NCBI GenBank assembly: GCA_036267635.1
Contig: DATAVR010000036.1
Span: forward strand, 35,118-99,117
Direction of reading: 5' to 3'
Length of the DNA stretch: 64,000 bases
Origin: JADGRB01 sp036267635
GTDB taxonomy: Bacteria; Myxococcota_A; Polyangia; Fen-1088
Shown piece by piece: positions 1-8,924 of the stretch. Under the pieces are notes generated by a model. The model did not search any database and was not told where the DNA came from. It saw nothing but the letters and a program-made list of their open reading frames with translations. A program made the translations under genes and the position numbers. Position 1 is the first letter of the stretch, and every line of letters starts with the position of its first letter.

Positions 1-1307
1 GCGGCCGGCCCGTCGCGCTCCATCAGGACCTCGATCTCCTCGGGCGGCCGCCGGTGGCGAAGGCAGAGGTGCATCTCTTCGATCGGTCGGGGCCGCGTCG
101 TTCCGGACGAACCGCTCAGGGGGTACGGCTTGATAGCGATCGCTTCTTCTCGCCAGCTGTCGACGGCGGCCGGCGTGCCGACGTTCTCCGGACCGACCAG
201 CGCCGCGAGCCGCGCCAGCGTGGCGGCCAGCCGGTTGGGGGCTGGTCCAGTCGGGCGCAGGATGTCGAGCTGGGTGGCGCGCACCCGCGCGGGGAGCGCG
301 ATCAAATGGACGCCGACCACCGGGGCCTCGGGCGGCCGGCGCGCCAGATCCAGCCGCGCCAGCTCGACCATCACCTTCGATTCGCGCGTCGGCGCCGCGA
401 GGGGGATCTCGCGGACGTCGAGGCCGCGCGGCTCGAGCGTCAGGCGCAGCGTCAGTCCGGCGCAGGCGAGGCTGCGGCCGGCCAGGCGTTCGAGCGCGCG
501 GTCGCAAAGCCCGCGCAGCACGAAGGCGAGCGGCTCGATCTCGAAGACCGGATAGTCGAGCTCGACCGCCTCTTCCAGCGCGTCGGGCGGCAGCTGCGGC
601 AGGAACGGCTCGTCGTCCTCCCCGCGCGCGAGGCGCGCCGCCGCCGCCCCGGCCGGACCGAGGCGCAGCGCGACCGCGTTCACCGGCAGCGCCGCCACCG
701 CGCCGGCGGTGCGCGTCCCCCAGCGCCGAAACGCCGCGCAGAGCTCGCCGCCGTCGGTGCGGTTGTCAGTGAAGAAAAGGACGGGAAGCGGCGCCAGGAA
801 GGCCCGCGCCCCGGCCCGATCGGCCGGCACCACCGCCAGCTCGTGCGCGCGCGTGGCCACCCGCGCGCTCCCCTTCGTCGAGGCGAGCGCCACCCGCGCG
901 CCGAAGCCGAGCCGCGCGGCGTGCGCCTGCACCGCCTGCGCGATCGCCTGCTCTCCTTGGGGATAGAGGCGCCCCAGATCGTCGGCGGCGAAGAAGATCC
1001 GTTCGCCGTCGCGCTCCACGCGCGGCGCGAAGGCGTAGCCGATGTCGCAGAGCGCCGCCGCGCCGGCCTCCGCGTCGGCTGCCGTCGCGTTGAAGAGCCG
1101 CAGCACAGGGCAGCTCGCCGAGGCCTGCGCGGCGGTCATGCCAGGGCGCACGCCGGCGCGGCGCGCCTCTTCGTTGAGCTCGCCGACGCGCGGCTTGTTC
1201 TTCCCCGTCGCCGCCAGCAGCGCGGACGGTGATTCCCGCGCCTCGGGAGATCGCCGCAGCGCCGCCTGCAACGCTAGCTGCGGGACGTAAACGCAAGCGA
1301 GACGCAT
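1..1307 (-). CDS. imuB: ImuB, inactive Y-family polymerase-like protein of the SOS mutasome (3' end beyond window)
   Basis: The frame opens with MRLACVYVPQLALQ and stays open for about 435 codons to the left edge, so the C-terminus is missing. ImuB proteins are Y-family polymerase relatives that have lost the catalytic acidic residues and act as a bridge between the beta clamp, ImuA and the error-prone polymerase DnaE2. Here the usual N-terminal DxD metal site is replaced by the neutral stretch CVYVPQLA, as expected. The following GELNEEARRAGVRPGM segment matches the helix-rich start of the Y-family palm/fingers. The ATG at 1307 lies inside the 3' end of the imuA-like gene (34 bp overlap), indicating translational coupling. 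A dnaE2 gene would be expected just outside the window, but this is inference. Confidence 0.85.
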   Translation of the reverse strand, partial: MRLACVYVPQLALQAALRRSPEARESPSALLAATGKNKPRVGELNEEARRAGVRPGMTAAQASASCPVLRLFNATAADAEAGAAALCDIGYAFAPRVERDGERIFFAADDLGRLYPQGEQAIAQAVQAHAARLGFGARVALASTKGSARVATRAHELAVVPADRAGARAFLAPLPVLFFTDNRTDGGELCAAFRRWGTRTAGAVAALPVNAVALRLGPAGAAAARLARGEDDEPFLPQLPPDALEEAVELDYPVFEIEPLAFVLRGLCDRALERLAGRSLACAGLTLRLTLEPRGLDVREIPLAAPTRESKVMVELARLDLARRPPEAPVVGVHLIALPARVRATQLDILRPTGPAPNRLAATLARLAALVGPENVGTPAAVDSWREEAIAIKPYPLSGSSGTTRPRPIEEMHLCLRHRRPPEEIEVLMERDGPA

Positions 1308-1990
1308 GACAGGCGGTTTTCGATCGATGGTGATCCCGCGCGACCGTTGCGCAGGCGTTGCGCACGCACGTCGAGGCCGACGAAGAGGGGAGGGCCCTCG
1401 GTGTCGAAGGTCGGCGCGCCGCCCAGATCGACGGCCGCCGCCGCGAAGGCGCCCAGGTGGCGGGCGCCGGTCGCGATCAGCACCGTCGTCCCCTGCGCGC
1501 GCGCCGCGTGCCGCAGCCGCACCCAGGCGGCGTCCGGGATCCGCAGGCGCGCGTCGGACAGATCGAGCGCGACCATCCCGAAGCCGCCGGCCGCCACCAC
1601 CAGATCGACGGCCTTGAGCGCCTGCCCAGCCTGGCAGCGGATCCAGAGCAGCGCAGGAACCTCCGCCGTCGACGTGGCCGGCGTCGCCGCCGCGCGCGCG
1701 TCGAGCGTCCCTCCCACGTCGACCAGCGCCGTCGTCTCGCCGGCGCTGGCCGACGCCGCCAGCGCCGCCTGCACGATGGCCGTCCGCCCCGACGAGCGCC
1801 GCCCGGAGATCTCGCTCAGCGCCGCGCGCGGCCAGCCGCCGCCGAGCAGCCCGTCGAGCGCCGCGATCCCGGTCGGGCGCCGCCCGCGCTCCTCGCTGAG
1901 ACGCTCGATCGAGACCAGATGCGCGGCGATCTCCGCGGCGATCTCCGGGTCGCGACCGAGCTCGAACGCGCGAACAGACACACCGCTCAC
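1274..1990 (-). CDS. imuA: ImuA-like RecA-fold protein of the SOS mutagenesis cassette
   Basis: A 238-residue protein with a RecA-type core: a TGIAALDGLLGGGWP motif, a P-loop-like GRRSSGRT (residues 63-70, with Arg where the P-loop Lys normally sits), and a second strand ending in MVALDLSDARL. This organisation and the directly overlapping imuB downstream identify ImuA (SulA/RecA-like) of the imuA-imuB-dnaE2 damage-inducible mutagenesis cassette. The start is uncertain. The frame extends to a TTG at 2017, but a perfect palindrome at 1992-2015 fills that stretch and is best read as an operator, so I chose the GTG at 1990; a GTG at 1981 is equally possible. Expression is probably repressed by LexA and induced by DNA damage. 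Confidence 0.75.
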   Translation of the reverse strand: MSGVSVRAFELGRDPEIAAEIAAHLVSIERLSEERGRRPTGIAALDGLLGGGWPRAALSEISGRRSSGRTAIVQAALAASASAGETTALVDVGGTLDARAAATPATSTAEVPALLWIRCQAGQALKAVDLVVAAGGFGMVALDLSDARLRIPDAAWVRLRHAARAQGTTVLIATGARHLGAFAAAAVDLGGAPTFDTEGPPLFVGLDVRAQRLRNGRAGSPSIENRLSCVSLAFTSRS

Positions 1991-1991
1991 G

Positions 1992-2015
1992 GTACCTGAA
2001 CGCGGGTTCAGGTAC
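1992..2015 (-). promoter_or_regulatory. LexA-type SOS operator upstream of imuA
   Basis: A perfect inverted repeat: half-sites GTACCTGAAC and GTTCAGGTAC separated by 4 bases. The core CTGAAC-N4-GTTCAG has the GAAC-N4-GTTC form of several non-enteric LexA boxes and agrees at all but one position with the Myxococcus xanthus LexA motif as I recall it. It sits exactly where an SOS operator for imuA-imuB is expected. Confidence 0.75.
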
Positions 2016-2029
2016 AAGCTCGAGCGAGC

Positions 2030-3145
2030 CTAAGGCAGACAGACGCCGTAAAGGGTCTGGTTCGGGACGACGGTGCAGGTCGTGCCCGCGGTCGGGCAGT
2101 CGTTGGGCGCGGTGCAGACGCCGCTCTGCGCGTCGCAGCGGCAGACGGCGCGGCAGGTCTGCTCACAGAGGAACCCCGGCGCGCACTGCGAGGTGTTGCT
2201 GCAGGGGGCGTTCTCTTTTCCGGTGCGCGTCGCCTCGGGGCAGGTGCAATCGACGTGGTCCATGCTGGAGGGGATCACGCAGGCGAGGCCGGCGGGGCAA
2301 CCGGTGTGGGCCGCCGTGGCCGCCGCCGCGGTCGGATCGCAGCTGAAGCTGCAGGTGCTGTAGGCGGTGGTGACGCTGCCGCAGGCGACGGGATTGCGGC
2401 AGAAGCTCCCCGGGCCGATGCCGCCGTCACCGGCCGCCGCGCAGTCGCCGTCGCTCTTGCAGAGGCGCAGGCAGAGTTGCGTCGCCGCGCACCCGAGCGC
2501 GGAGTAGTCGAAGCACTGTGAGCCGGCGGTGCAGCCGATGCTGTCGGCGCACGATCCGCCCGGCCCGCTGCTCCCCGCCACCGCGCAGACGTTCGACCTG
2601 TTCGTGCAGTCGATCTGGCAGGCCTCGGTCGTGGGGCAGGAGAGAAGGTTGGCCGGATCGCAGCCCGGGAACGTGCTGCCCGGCGCCAGATCGGGCGCGC
2701 TGGCGTCGCCGGTGCATCTCTCACCGGGGTTGAGCGGGACGTTCGCTTCATTGATCCCCCCCTTCCTGATGGTCACGATGGCGGCGCCGGTGCCGATGGC
2801 GCAGCCGCGCGCGTCGAGAGCGGTGATCTGGAATTTGATGTCACCGGTTTCGGTGCCCGAGAACCCGATCGACAACGTGCCGATGCCGGCGCCCGCGTCG
2901 CTGTTGTTGACGATGGAAAGATTGCCCGCGGGGTAGGTGAGCGTCTTCATCTCGACCGTTCCCTGCGAGACGACGACGGTGATCTGCGCGACGCCGACGA
3001 TCGGCGACGACGGCGCCGAAGACTCGAGCGCCAGCACGATGAACGACTCCGGGCTCGAGCAGGCGAGCACCCCCGCGAGCAGCGCCGACGCCAACAGCGC
3101 CGACGGCGCCAGCGCCGCGGCTGATGAAGACCGCTCAGAACGCAT
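2030..3145 (-). CDS. Cysteine-rich lipoprotein, function unknown
   Basis: 371 residues. The N-terminus is a lipoprotein signal with lipobox GVLAC and lipidated Cys29. Residues 40-135 form a beta-rich domain with few Cys. From about residue 140 the protein becomes strongly Cys-rich (more than twenty Cys) with repeated patterns such as GxxCxxSxxCxxGxxC, typical of disulfide-knotted extracellular modules in myxobacterial surface proteins. The gene overlaps the end of the upstream Pro-rich protein gene by 11 bp, so the two are probably co-transcribed. The specific function cannot be told; location should be outer membrane or cell surface. Confidence 0.8.
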   Translation of the reverse strand: MRSERSSSAAALAPSALLASALLAGVLACSSPESFIVLALESSAPSSPIVGVAQITVVVSQGTVEMKTLTYPAGNLSIVNNSDAGAGIGTLSIGFSGTETGDIKFQITALDARGCAIGTGAAIVTIRKGGINEANVPLNPGERCTGDASAPDLAPGSTFPGCDPANLLSCPTTEACQIDCTNRSNVCAVAGSSGPGGSCADSIGCTAGSQCFDYSALGCAATQLCLRLCKSDGDCAAAGDGGIGPGSFCRNPVACGSVTTAYSTCSFSCDPTAAAATAAHTGCPAGLACVIPSSMDHVDCTCPEATRTGKENAPCSNTSQCAPGFLCEQTCRAVCRCDAQSGVCTAPNDCPTAGTTCTVVPNQTLYGVCLP

Positions 3146-3644
3146 GCATGTTCCCGAGAGTGGTCGAGGGAGGCTCGGGCGAATTGGAGGATGCGGAGGA
3201 GATCAGGATGAGCGCGGTCGTGAGCACGACGAGGCCGACCGTCCCCCAGAACCAGTCCTTTTTATAGAAAGGGACCGGCCGCTCGGAAGAAGGCTGGGAC
3301 GTTCGTTGATCGAGCGCCAGCGGCGGCGCCGCGGCCGGCTCGGGGGTCAGCCCCAAAGGCGAGGTTGTCGAAGGCGAGATTGTCGATGGTGAGGCCGGCG
3401 GCGGAGAAGCTGGGAGCGGCGAGGCTGGCGGTGGCGTGGCGGTCGGCGCCTGCGCCGGCGGTGGCGGCGGCGCGGGCTCGGCCGGCGGTGCCGGCGGCGC
3501 AGGCGCCGCGGACGGCGGCGCGTCGGCCGGCGGTGGCGGCGTCGGCTGGTCGGCGCGCGCGCCGCCCGCTCCGAGGATCACCATCGCCAGCACGAGGGGC
3601 AGCCCCGAGGGAAAGAATGGCGGCACGAGACGCGCGCGTCGCAT
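3135..3644 (-). CDS. Exported proline-rich protein with C-terminal membrane segment
   Basis: 169 residues starting at the ATG at 3644. The frame could be extended upstream, but only through sequence with no recognisable protein character. A signal peptide ending near ADQ (residue 32) is followed by about 80 residues of Pro/Ala repeats (PPPPA, PPPASP), a short basic patch (FYKKD, 126-130) and one hydrophobic helix (131-150). This resembles the Pro-rich periplasm-spanning linkers of TonB-like or TPR-associated myxobacterial proteins, though no TonB C-terminal domain is present. The stop overlaps the next gene by 11 bp. Function unknown. Confidence 0.65.
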   Translation of the reverse strand: MRRARLVPPFFPSGLPLVLAMVILGAGGARADQPTPPPPADAPPSAAPAPPAPPAEPAPPPPPAQAPTATPPPASPLPASPPPASPSTISPSTTSPLGLTPEPAAAPPLALDQRTSQPSSERPVPFYKKDWFWGTVGLVVLTTALILISSASSNSPEPPSTTLGNMHAF

Positions 3645-3681
3645 CGGCGCATTGTCGCGCCGGGGCGGTAGCGGCGTCCAG

Positions 3682-6084
3682 TTAGGGCGCCGCGCCCACC
3701 GGGCCCGAGCGCCGCCCGGCGGCCCAGTCGACGCGCGCCCGCATGTCGAGCGCCCGCAGCCGATCGGCCTCGGTGGCGTCGACGGAGAGGCGCGCCAGCG
3801 CCGCGCGCGCGCGGGTGAAGTCACCCACCCGATAGGCGGCGTCGGCGATCATCCGGCGGCATTCGCGCTCGAACTCCGGTGCCAGGGTGGCGTGCTCGGT
3901 CGCATCGGCGGTGAGCTGGTCGTCGCCGCAGGCGCGGGTGAGCTGCGGCAGCGCGCGGGCGGCGTCGCGGCCGATGAGCTGCCGCCCGACCAGGTAGGGC
4001 CCCAGGCGATCGCTCGGGTGCAGGCGCGCGTATTCGGCGAGCAGGTAGAAGATCAGCACCGGATCGGCGTCGGGCTCGAGCACGTCGGAGAAGAGCGCCC
4101 GGCCGAGCGTCGCGCGGGCGGCCGGGCTGTCGAGACCCTTCAGCTTCGCCAGCGCCTGACGGCGGTCGGCCTCGGTCGCGGCCAGATCCAGCGCGCGGCG
4201 CTGGTGCGTCTCGGCGTTGGGGTAGTCGCGCACCGAAAAATCGATCGCTGCCGAGAGGGATTCCGCCTCGGCGCGCAGAGGAATGGTCAAGGTGGAGTCG
4301 AGCGTCAGGTGCGCGAGCTCTGCCCGGGCGGCCCCCTCGGCGCCGGCGGCCAGCTCGGCCCGCGCCAGCGCCAGTCGATAGAGCGGCTCGTCGGGATCGT
4401 CGTGGCAGGTCGATCGCAAGAGCTCCACGGCGCCGGCAGGATCGACGGTCAGCAGGCCGCGCGCCTCGGCGACCCGCGCCCCGAGCTCGCGGGCGCAGAC
4501 GCGGCCGAAGATGGCCGGGCGGCGAAACTCCTCGGTGGCGTGCGCGCGTTGCCGGGTGGAGAGCGGTTGCTTGGTCAGGAACTGCCGCCACTCGCGCTCG
4601 AGATCGCGGAGCGGCACCCGGTAGACGTCGCTGAAGTTTCCGGCCGAGTGGTAGAGCGCGCGCAGCTTGTCGGCGCCGCGCGTGGCGAGCAGGAAGGCGG
4701 AGAACGATCCCGCCAGCGTGTAGGCCCGCGGCCCGGCCAGCGTGCTGAACCCCGCCCCCACCACCTCGCTGAGCGGCGGGTCCAGCCCGGCGGCGATCAT
4801 CGCGGCGGCCTCCTGGTGAATCGTCGCGTCCGCCCGGGGATCGCCGGCGGTGGCCGCCTCGGCGATCCCCTCGACGAGGCCCATCGCCAATGCCGGATGC
4901 GGCAGCGGACCCCAGCGCCAGGCCAGCGCCACGCCGAAGAACGGATCGCCGAACGCCCCGGCGAAGACGTGCGCCATCTCGTGTTGCAGGCGCGTCGACG
5001 GGAAACGCTCCTGCACGAAGATCTCGCGCGTCCAGGGCTTGGCGTAGAGCGTCTCCCCCGCGCCGACCAGCGCCTTCTTCACCGCGCTGTTCGGGAACTC
5101 CCACACCGTGATCGGCAGCTTGGGCTCGACGCCGAACGTCTCGCGCAGCTGCTCGTAGCGGAACTCCAGGTCCTCGATCTCCAGCGCCACGTCGGTGCGG
5201 CTCTTGCTGCCGCCCATGTAGTGAACGACGAAGTGCGGGGTGGTCTCGGTCCGGTCGAGCACGCGGGCCAGATCGGCGCGCCCGATGTGGAAACCGAGCC
5301 GCCCCCCCTGCGCGTAGAGGACCAGCGACGCCACCGCCAGCGGGATCGCCGCCGCGACGGCCCCCGGCCGCCAGCGCCGCGGATCGCGGCCGCGCCCGAC
5401 GGCGCCGAGCGCGAGGACGATCGCCGTCGCGGCCCAGACGAGGTTGGCGATCCGGTAGAGCAGCAACGTCAGCGGCGGGCGCAGCGCCTCGTCGTAGATC
5501 GGCCCGGGGAAATAGCCGCCGAACGGATCGAAGGCGAACACCGGCGGGTCGCGGTAGAGCCGCAGCAGCGTCCAGAGGATCGAGACGACCGGGAGCGCGA
5601 AGGCGATGAGCCGCCCGCGGCGTGGTCGCGCCGTCGCGAGGCCGGCCAGCACGCCGGCCGTCGCGGCGTAAAGGGCGCTCCCGAGCGGCAGGAGCGCAAA
5701 GAAGGCGAGCCCGGCGCTGAGGCTGCAGTTGCGGACCCGGGCCGCGTTGGCGAGCCCGAAGCAGAGCGGCAGGAGCAGCGTCGCCGCGGAGAGCACGGCC
5801 GCCTCGCCGAAGAGGCGGGCGAGCTCGCCTCCGGCGGGCACTCGCCCCAACCTGGCGCGCGCGCGGACAGTCGCGCCCTGGCCGATGTCGACGCCGGCGA
5901 GCGCGGCGGCGAGCCCGAGGGCGAAGGCGAAGTCGTATCCGAGGAGGTCGTAGAGCGGCACGAAGTCGAGCGCCAACGCCAGCACGGCCAGGAGGAGCGC
6001 CCAGATTGGCGCGCGGAGCCCGAAGCGCGCCAGCTGCAGGCGCTTTCCGGCGGAATTGACGGTTTTCCACGCGCGGCCTAACAT
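3682..6084 (-). CDS. Polytopic membrane protein with gluzincin-type metallopeptidase domain and TPR-like tail
   Basis: 800 residues from the ATG at 6084. The first 250 or so residues carry about eight hydrophobic helices. The soluble domain then shows HEMAH at 368-372 (HExxH zinc site) and a downstream GLVEGIAEAA that can supply the third zinc ligand, the layout of the peptidase-MA/gluzincin group. The region after residue 540 is Ala/Leu/Arg-rich helical repeats consistent with TPRs. The most likely role is an envelope protease or a protease-like scaffold; the substrate is unknown. It faces the PilZ gene divergently, with only about 50 bp between starts, so the two probably share a regulatory region. 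Confidence 0.75.
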   Translation of the reverse strand: MLGRAWKTVNSAGKRLQLARFGLRAPIWALLLAVLALALDFVPLYDLLGYDFAFALGLAAALAGVDIGQGATVRARARLGRVPAGGELARLFGEAAVLSAATLLLPLCFGLANAARVRNCSLSAGLAFFALLPLGSALYAATAGVLAGLATARPRRGRLIAFALPVVSILWTLLRLYRDPPVFAFDPFGGYFPGPIYDEALRPPLTLLLYRIANLVWAATAIVLALGAVGRGRDPRRWRPGAVAAAIPLAVASLVLYAQGGRLGFHIGRADLARVLDRTETTPHFVVHYMGGSKSRTDVALEIEDLEFRYEQLRETFGVEPKLPITVWEFPNSAVKKALVGAGETLYAKPWTREIFVQERFPSTRLQHEMAHVFAGAFGDPFFGVALAWRWGPLPHPALAMGLVEGIAEAATAGDPRADATIHQEAAAMIAAGLDPPLSEVVGAGFSTLAGPRAYTLAGSFSAFLLATRGADKLRALYHSAGNFSDVYRVPLRDLEREWRQFLTKQPLSTRQRAHATEEFRRPAIFGRVCARELGARVAEARGLLTVDPAGAVELLRSTCHDDPDEPLYRLALARAELAAGAEGAARAELAHLTLDSTLTIPLRAEAESLSAAIDFSVRDYPNAETHQRRALDLAATEADRRQALAKLKGLDSPAARATLGRALFSDVLEPDADPVLIFYLLAEYARLHPSDRLGPYLVGRQLIGRDAARALPQLTRACGDDQLTADATEHATLAPEFERECRRMIADAAYRVGDFTRARAALARLSVDATEADRLRALDMRARVDWAAGRRSGPVGAAP

Positions 6085-6132
6085 GGGCGACACGGTCGCA
6101 ACGACCTGGGGTTGCGTCCCGAGCGGTGGATC

Positions 6133-6543
6133 ATGACCGAAGAAGAACGACGGCGAGAAGCGCGCGCTCCCATCGAGCTGAAGGTGGAGTACAAGCGGCT
6201 CAACACCTTCTTTTACGACTACACGAAGAACATCTCCAAGGGGGGGACGTTCATCAAGACCGACAAGCCGCTCGACATCGGCACGATCTTCCTGTTCAAG
6301 CTGATGGTCCCCTCCCGCGACACGCCGTTCGCGCTGCGCGGTGAAGTCCGCTGGGTGATCAAAGATGGCTCGCCCCGGCCGCCGGAGATTCCCGACGACC
6401 ACGAGCCGGGCATGGGCATCCGCTTCGTCTACGAAGGGACCGACCAGCGCCAGGCGCTGGAGGAGCTGGTCGAGAAGATGATGGTCGACAGCCTCGGTCC
6501 GCTCATCTTCTCGCGCCTGGTGAAGAAGCCCCCCCAAAGTTGA
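6133..6543 (+). CDS. PilZ-domain protein (putative c-di-GMP receptor)
   Basis: 136 residues starting at ATG 6133; a TTG 21 bases upstream is less likely. The c-di-GMP signature is present: RREAR at residues 7-11 (RxxxR) and NISKGG at 33-38 ([D/N]xSxxG). The single-domain length and the C-terminal helix (residues 105-130) match the myxobacterial PilZ subfamily described as TIGR02266. Such proteins act as c-di-GMP-responsive adaptors in motility, development or envelope processes. It is transcribed away from the membrane peptidase gene; the partner is unknown. Confidence 0.88.
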   Translation: MTEEERRREARAPIELKVEYKRLNTFFYDYTKNISKGGTFIKTDKPLDIGTIFLFKLMVPSRDTPFALRGEVRWVIKDGSPRPPEIPDDHEPGMGIRFVYEGTDQRQALEELVEKMMVDSLGPLIFSRLVKKPPQS

Positions 6544-6599
6544 AGTGACCTGAGCGGACCCCCCTGGCCGATCGGCGCCGGCGGGGTCATCTTTGCGGG

Positions 6600-7643
6600 A
6601 TGAAATTCCGTCAGCTCGGCAGAACCGGTTTGCGCGTCTCGGAGATCTGCTTCGGGACCATGACCTTCGGCGGCGAGGGGATCTACCAGGCCATCGGCAC
6701 CACCGCCCAGGCGGAGGCCGATCGGCTGGTGGGGGCCTGTCGCGACGCCGGCATCAATTTTTTCGACACCGCCGACACCTACTCGATGGGGCGCGCTGAA
6801 GAGATCCTGGGCCGGGCGCTCGGCGCGCGGCGCAAGGAGGTGGTGGTGGCGACCAAGGTGCGCGGCCGCGTCGGCGGGGGCCCCAACGACGTGGGCCTCT
6901 CGCGCGGGCACATCATGGACTCGATCGAGGGGAGCCTGCGGCGGCTCGGCACCGACTACGTCGACCTCTACCAAATCCACGGCTACGACGCGCTCACCCC
7001 CTGGGACGAGGTGCTGCGCGCGCTCGACGATCTGGTCCGCGCGGGCAAAGTCCGCTACCTCGGCGCCTCGAATTTGGCCGCCTGGCATCTGATGAAGGCG
7101 CTCGGGCTCAGCGAGCGGCACGGCTTGGCGCGCTTCGAGACCATCCAGTCCTACTATTCGATCGCCGGGCGCGATCTCGAGCGGGAGCTGGTCCCGCTCA
7201 TGAAGGCCGAGCAGGTCGGCCTGCTCATCTGGAGCCCTCTCGCGGGCGGATTCCTGGGCGGGAAATTCGGGCGCGATCAGAAGAGCCCCACCGGGACCCG
7301 CCGCGCCGGCTTCAACTTCCCGCCCGTCGACGAGACGCGCGGCTACGCCGTGCTCGACGCGCTCGGCGAGGTGGCGCGCGAGCTGGAGATCTCCGTTCCG
7401 CGCCTGGCGCTCGCCTGGCTGCTGCACCAGGGGATCACCACCAGCGTGATCGTCGGCGCCCGCAACGACGAGCAGCTGCGCGACAACCTGGCCGCCTCCG
7501 AGGTGAAGATTTCGCCCGCCCAGCTGGAGCGGCTCGACAAGGCGAGCGCGCTACCCTCCGAATACCCGGGTTGGATGGTCACCATGCAGTCGCGCGATCG
7601 GCTGGAAGCGATCCCGCCCGAGCAGCGCTTCGCCAAAACCTAG
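6600..7643 (+). CDS. Aldo/keto reductase
   Basis: 347 residues, full length for the family. The catalytic tetrad is visible: Asp56, Tyr61, Lys86 and His127, in the contexts FDTADTYSMG, VVATKVRG and YQIHGYD. The NADPH-binding C-terminal part includes SVIVGARNDEQL. These enzymes reduce aldehydes and ketones or oxidise the corresponding alcohols with NADP(H). The sequence is closest in style to the YghZ/Tas or sugar-reductase branch (GTMTFGG, LIWSPLAGGFL). It follows the PilZ gene by 56 bp but has no obvious functional link. The natural substrate cannot be predicted. Confidence 0.92.
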   Translation: MKFRQLGRTGLRVSEICFGTMTFGGEGIYQAIGTTAQAEADRLVGACRDAGINFFDTADTYSMGRAEEILGRALGARRKEVVVATKVRGRVGGGPNDVGLSRGHIMDSIEGSLRRLGTDYVDLYQIHGYDALTPWDEVLRALDDLVRAGKVRYLGASNLAAWHLMKALGLSERHGLARFETIQSYYSIAGRDLERELVPLMKAEQVGLLIWSPLAGGFLGGKFGRDQKSPTGTRRAGFNFPPVDETRGYAVLDALGEVARELEISVPRLALAWLLHQGITTSVIVGARNDEQLRDNLAASEVKISPAQLERLDKASALPSEYPGWMVTMQSRDRLEAIPPEQRFAKT

Positions 7644-7659
7644 GGCGCCTTCGGGCGCC
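7644..7659 (+). terminator. Possible hairpin with UUCG loop after the aldo/keto reductase
   Basis: GGCGCC-TTCG-GGCGCC immediately after the TAG stop. A stable UUCG tetraloop hairpin, but no T-tract follows, so it may be a weak or Rho-assisted terminator or an RNA-stabilising structure between convergent genes. Confidence 0.35.
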
Positions 7660-7712
7660 ACGTCGTCGGGCATGGTTCGCTGCGCTCACCGTCGCCTGGC
7701 GGCGACGCCCTC

Positions 7713-8924
7713 CTAGCCGATGATCATCTCTTCGCGATCGGCTGACGGCGGTGCTCCGCCGGGGCCGAAGCGATCGGCGCGCCAGGAGGCGAAGAGCGGG
7801 TGGGGCGGCTCGCCGTCGAGATACGCCGCGTAGTGGCGGGCGACCGCGGGGGCCATCATGAAGCCGTGGCCGCCGAAGCCACAGACGACGTAGAAGCCGG
7901 GGACGCCGGGCAGCTCGCCGACGATCGGGTTGCCGTCGGGGCTGACGTCGTAGGGCCCCGCCCACTGGCGGACCACCTTGACGTGCCCGAGGCGCGGCAT
8001 CAGCGCCACGAGGCCGCGCGCCATGCTGGTCAGAAATTCGAGCCGCGAGCCGAGCCGGACCTCGCCGTCGGGGTTGGGCTCCTCGGGCATCGAGACGCCG
8101 CCGACCAGCTCGCCGCGCAGCGACTGCGAGACGTAGAGCCCACTTTCGATCACCGAGACCATCGGCTTCAAGAACGGCTTCAGCGGCTCGGTGGAGAGGA
8201 TCTCGTGGCGAACGGGGCGATCGGGCAGCGCGCCGCCCGCCAGCCGAGCCACCCGCGGCGACCAGGCGCCGGCCGCGCAGATGATCCGTCCGGCGGTGAG
8301 CGCTCCGGCCGCCGTCGTCACGATGAAGTCGTCACCCCGCCGCTCGATCGCCGTCACTGGCGCGCCCGTCCGGATCGTCACCCCGCGCCGCTCGGCCCCG
8401 CGCGCGTAGCCCCAGAGGAACGGCCAGGGGAAGACGATCGCGTCGGTCGGGTTGTAGCAGGCGGCGACGAAGCTGGTGGCGTCGCTGGTTGCGCCAGGCC
8501 CGGTGTCGAGCTCCGGCACCAGATCCCGCGCCTCGTCGAGCGCGATCATTCGCGTGGGAAGATCGCAGCGGTTCTGCAGCGCCACGTTGCGTTCGAGCTG
8601 GGAGCCCGCCGCTTTGGTGCGCGCCAGGAACAGGTATCCGCCCCGGCGCATCCAGACGTTGATCCCCATCTCCTCGGCGAAGTGGGCGCAGATCTCGATC
8701 GACTCCTGCATCAGGCGGACGTTCATCTCTGTCGACCACTGCTGCCGCAGGCCGCCGCCGTTTCGCCCAGAGGCGCCCCAGGCCAGGTAGTGCTCGTCGA
8801 GCACCAGGATGCGGCGGCCGCCCCGCGCGGCCAGGTTGTAGGCGATGGCCAGCCCCATCACGCCGGCGCCGATGACGAGGATGTCGACGACGTCGACGAC
8901 GTTCGCGCGCGCGTCGCCGCTCAT
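7713..8924 (-). CDS. FAD-dependent amine/amino-acid oxidoreductase, sarcosine oxidase beta (SoxB/DAO)-like subunit
   Basis: 403 residues starting at ATG 8924, overlapping the upstream 2Fe-2S gene by 4 bp (ATGA). The N-terminal Rossmann motif GAGVMG (19-24), the GASGRNGGGLRQQW segment and the C-terminal VCGFGGHGFMMAPA are classic for DAO-family flavoproteins and especially the beta subunits of heteromeric sarcosine oxidase, HcnC-type and D-hydroxyproline dehydrogenase complexes. It should oxidise a secondary amine or amino acid and pass electrons to the partner flavoprotein and iron-sulfur subunits encoded upstream. The substrate is not determinable from sequence. Confidence 0.88.
   Translation of the reverse strand: MSGDARANVVDVVDILVIGAGVMGLAIAYNLAARGGRRILVLDEHYLAWGASGRNGGGLRQQWSTEMNVRLMQESIEICAHFAEEMGINVWMRRGGYLFLARTKAAGSQLERNVALQNRCDLPTRMIALDEARDLVPELDTGPGATSDATSFVAACYNPTDAIVFPWPFLWGYARGAERRGVTIRTGAPVTAIERRGDDFIVTTAAGALTAGRIICAAGAWSPRVARLAGGALPDRPVRHEILSTEPLKPFLKPMVSVIESGLYVSQSLRGELVGGVSMPEEPNPDGEVRLGSRLEFLTSMARGLVALMPRLGHVKVVRQWAGPYDVSPDGNPIVGELPGVPGFYVVCGFGGHGFMMAPAVARHYAAYLDGEPPHPLFASWRADRFGPGGAPPSADREEMIIG

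Noticed and set aside
3436..6081. A very long open frame (881 codons) on the plus strand opposite the membrane peptidase
   Set aside because: It is antisense to a gene with clear motifs; its translation is Arg/Gly/Ala-rich with no domain. High GC content keeps shadow frames open.
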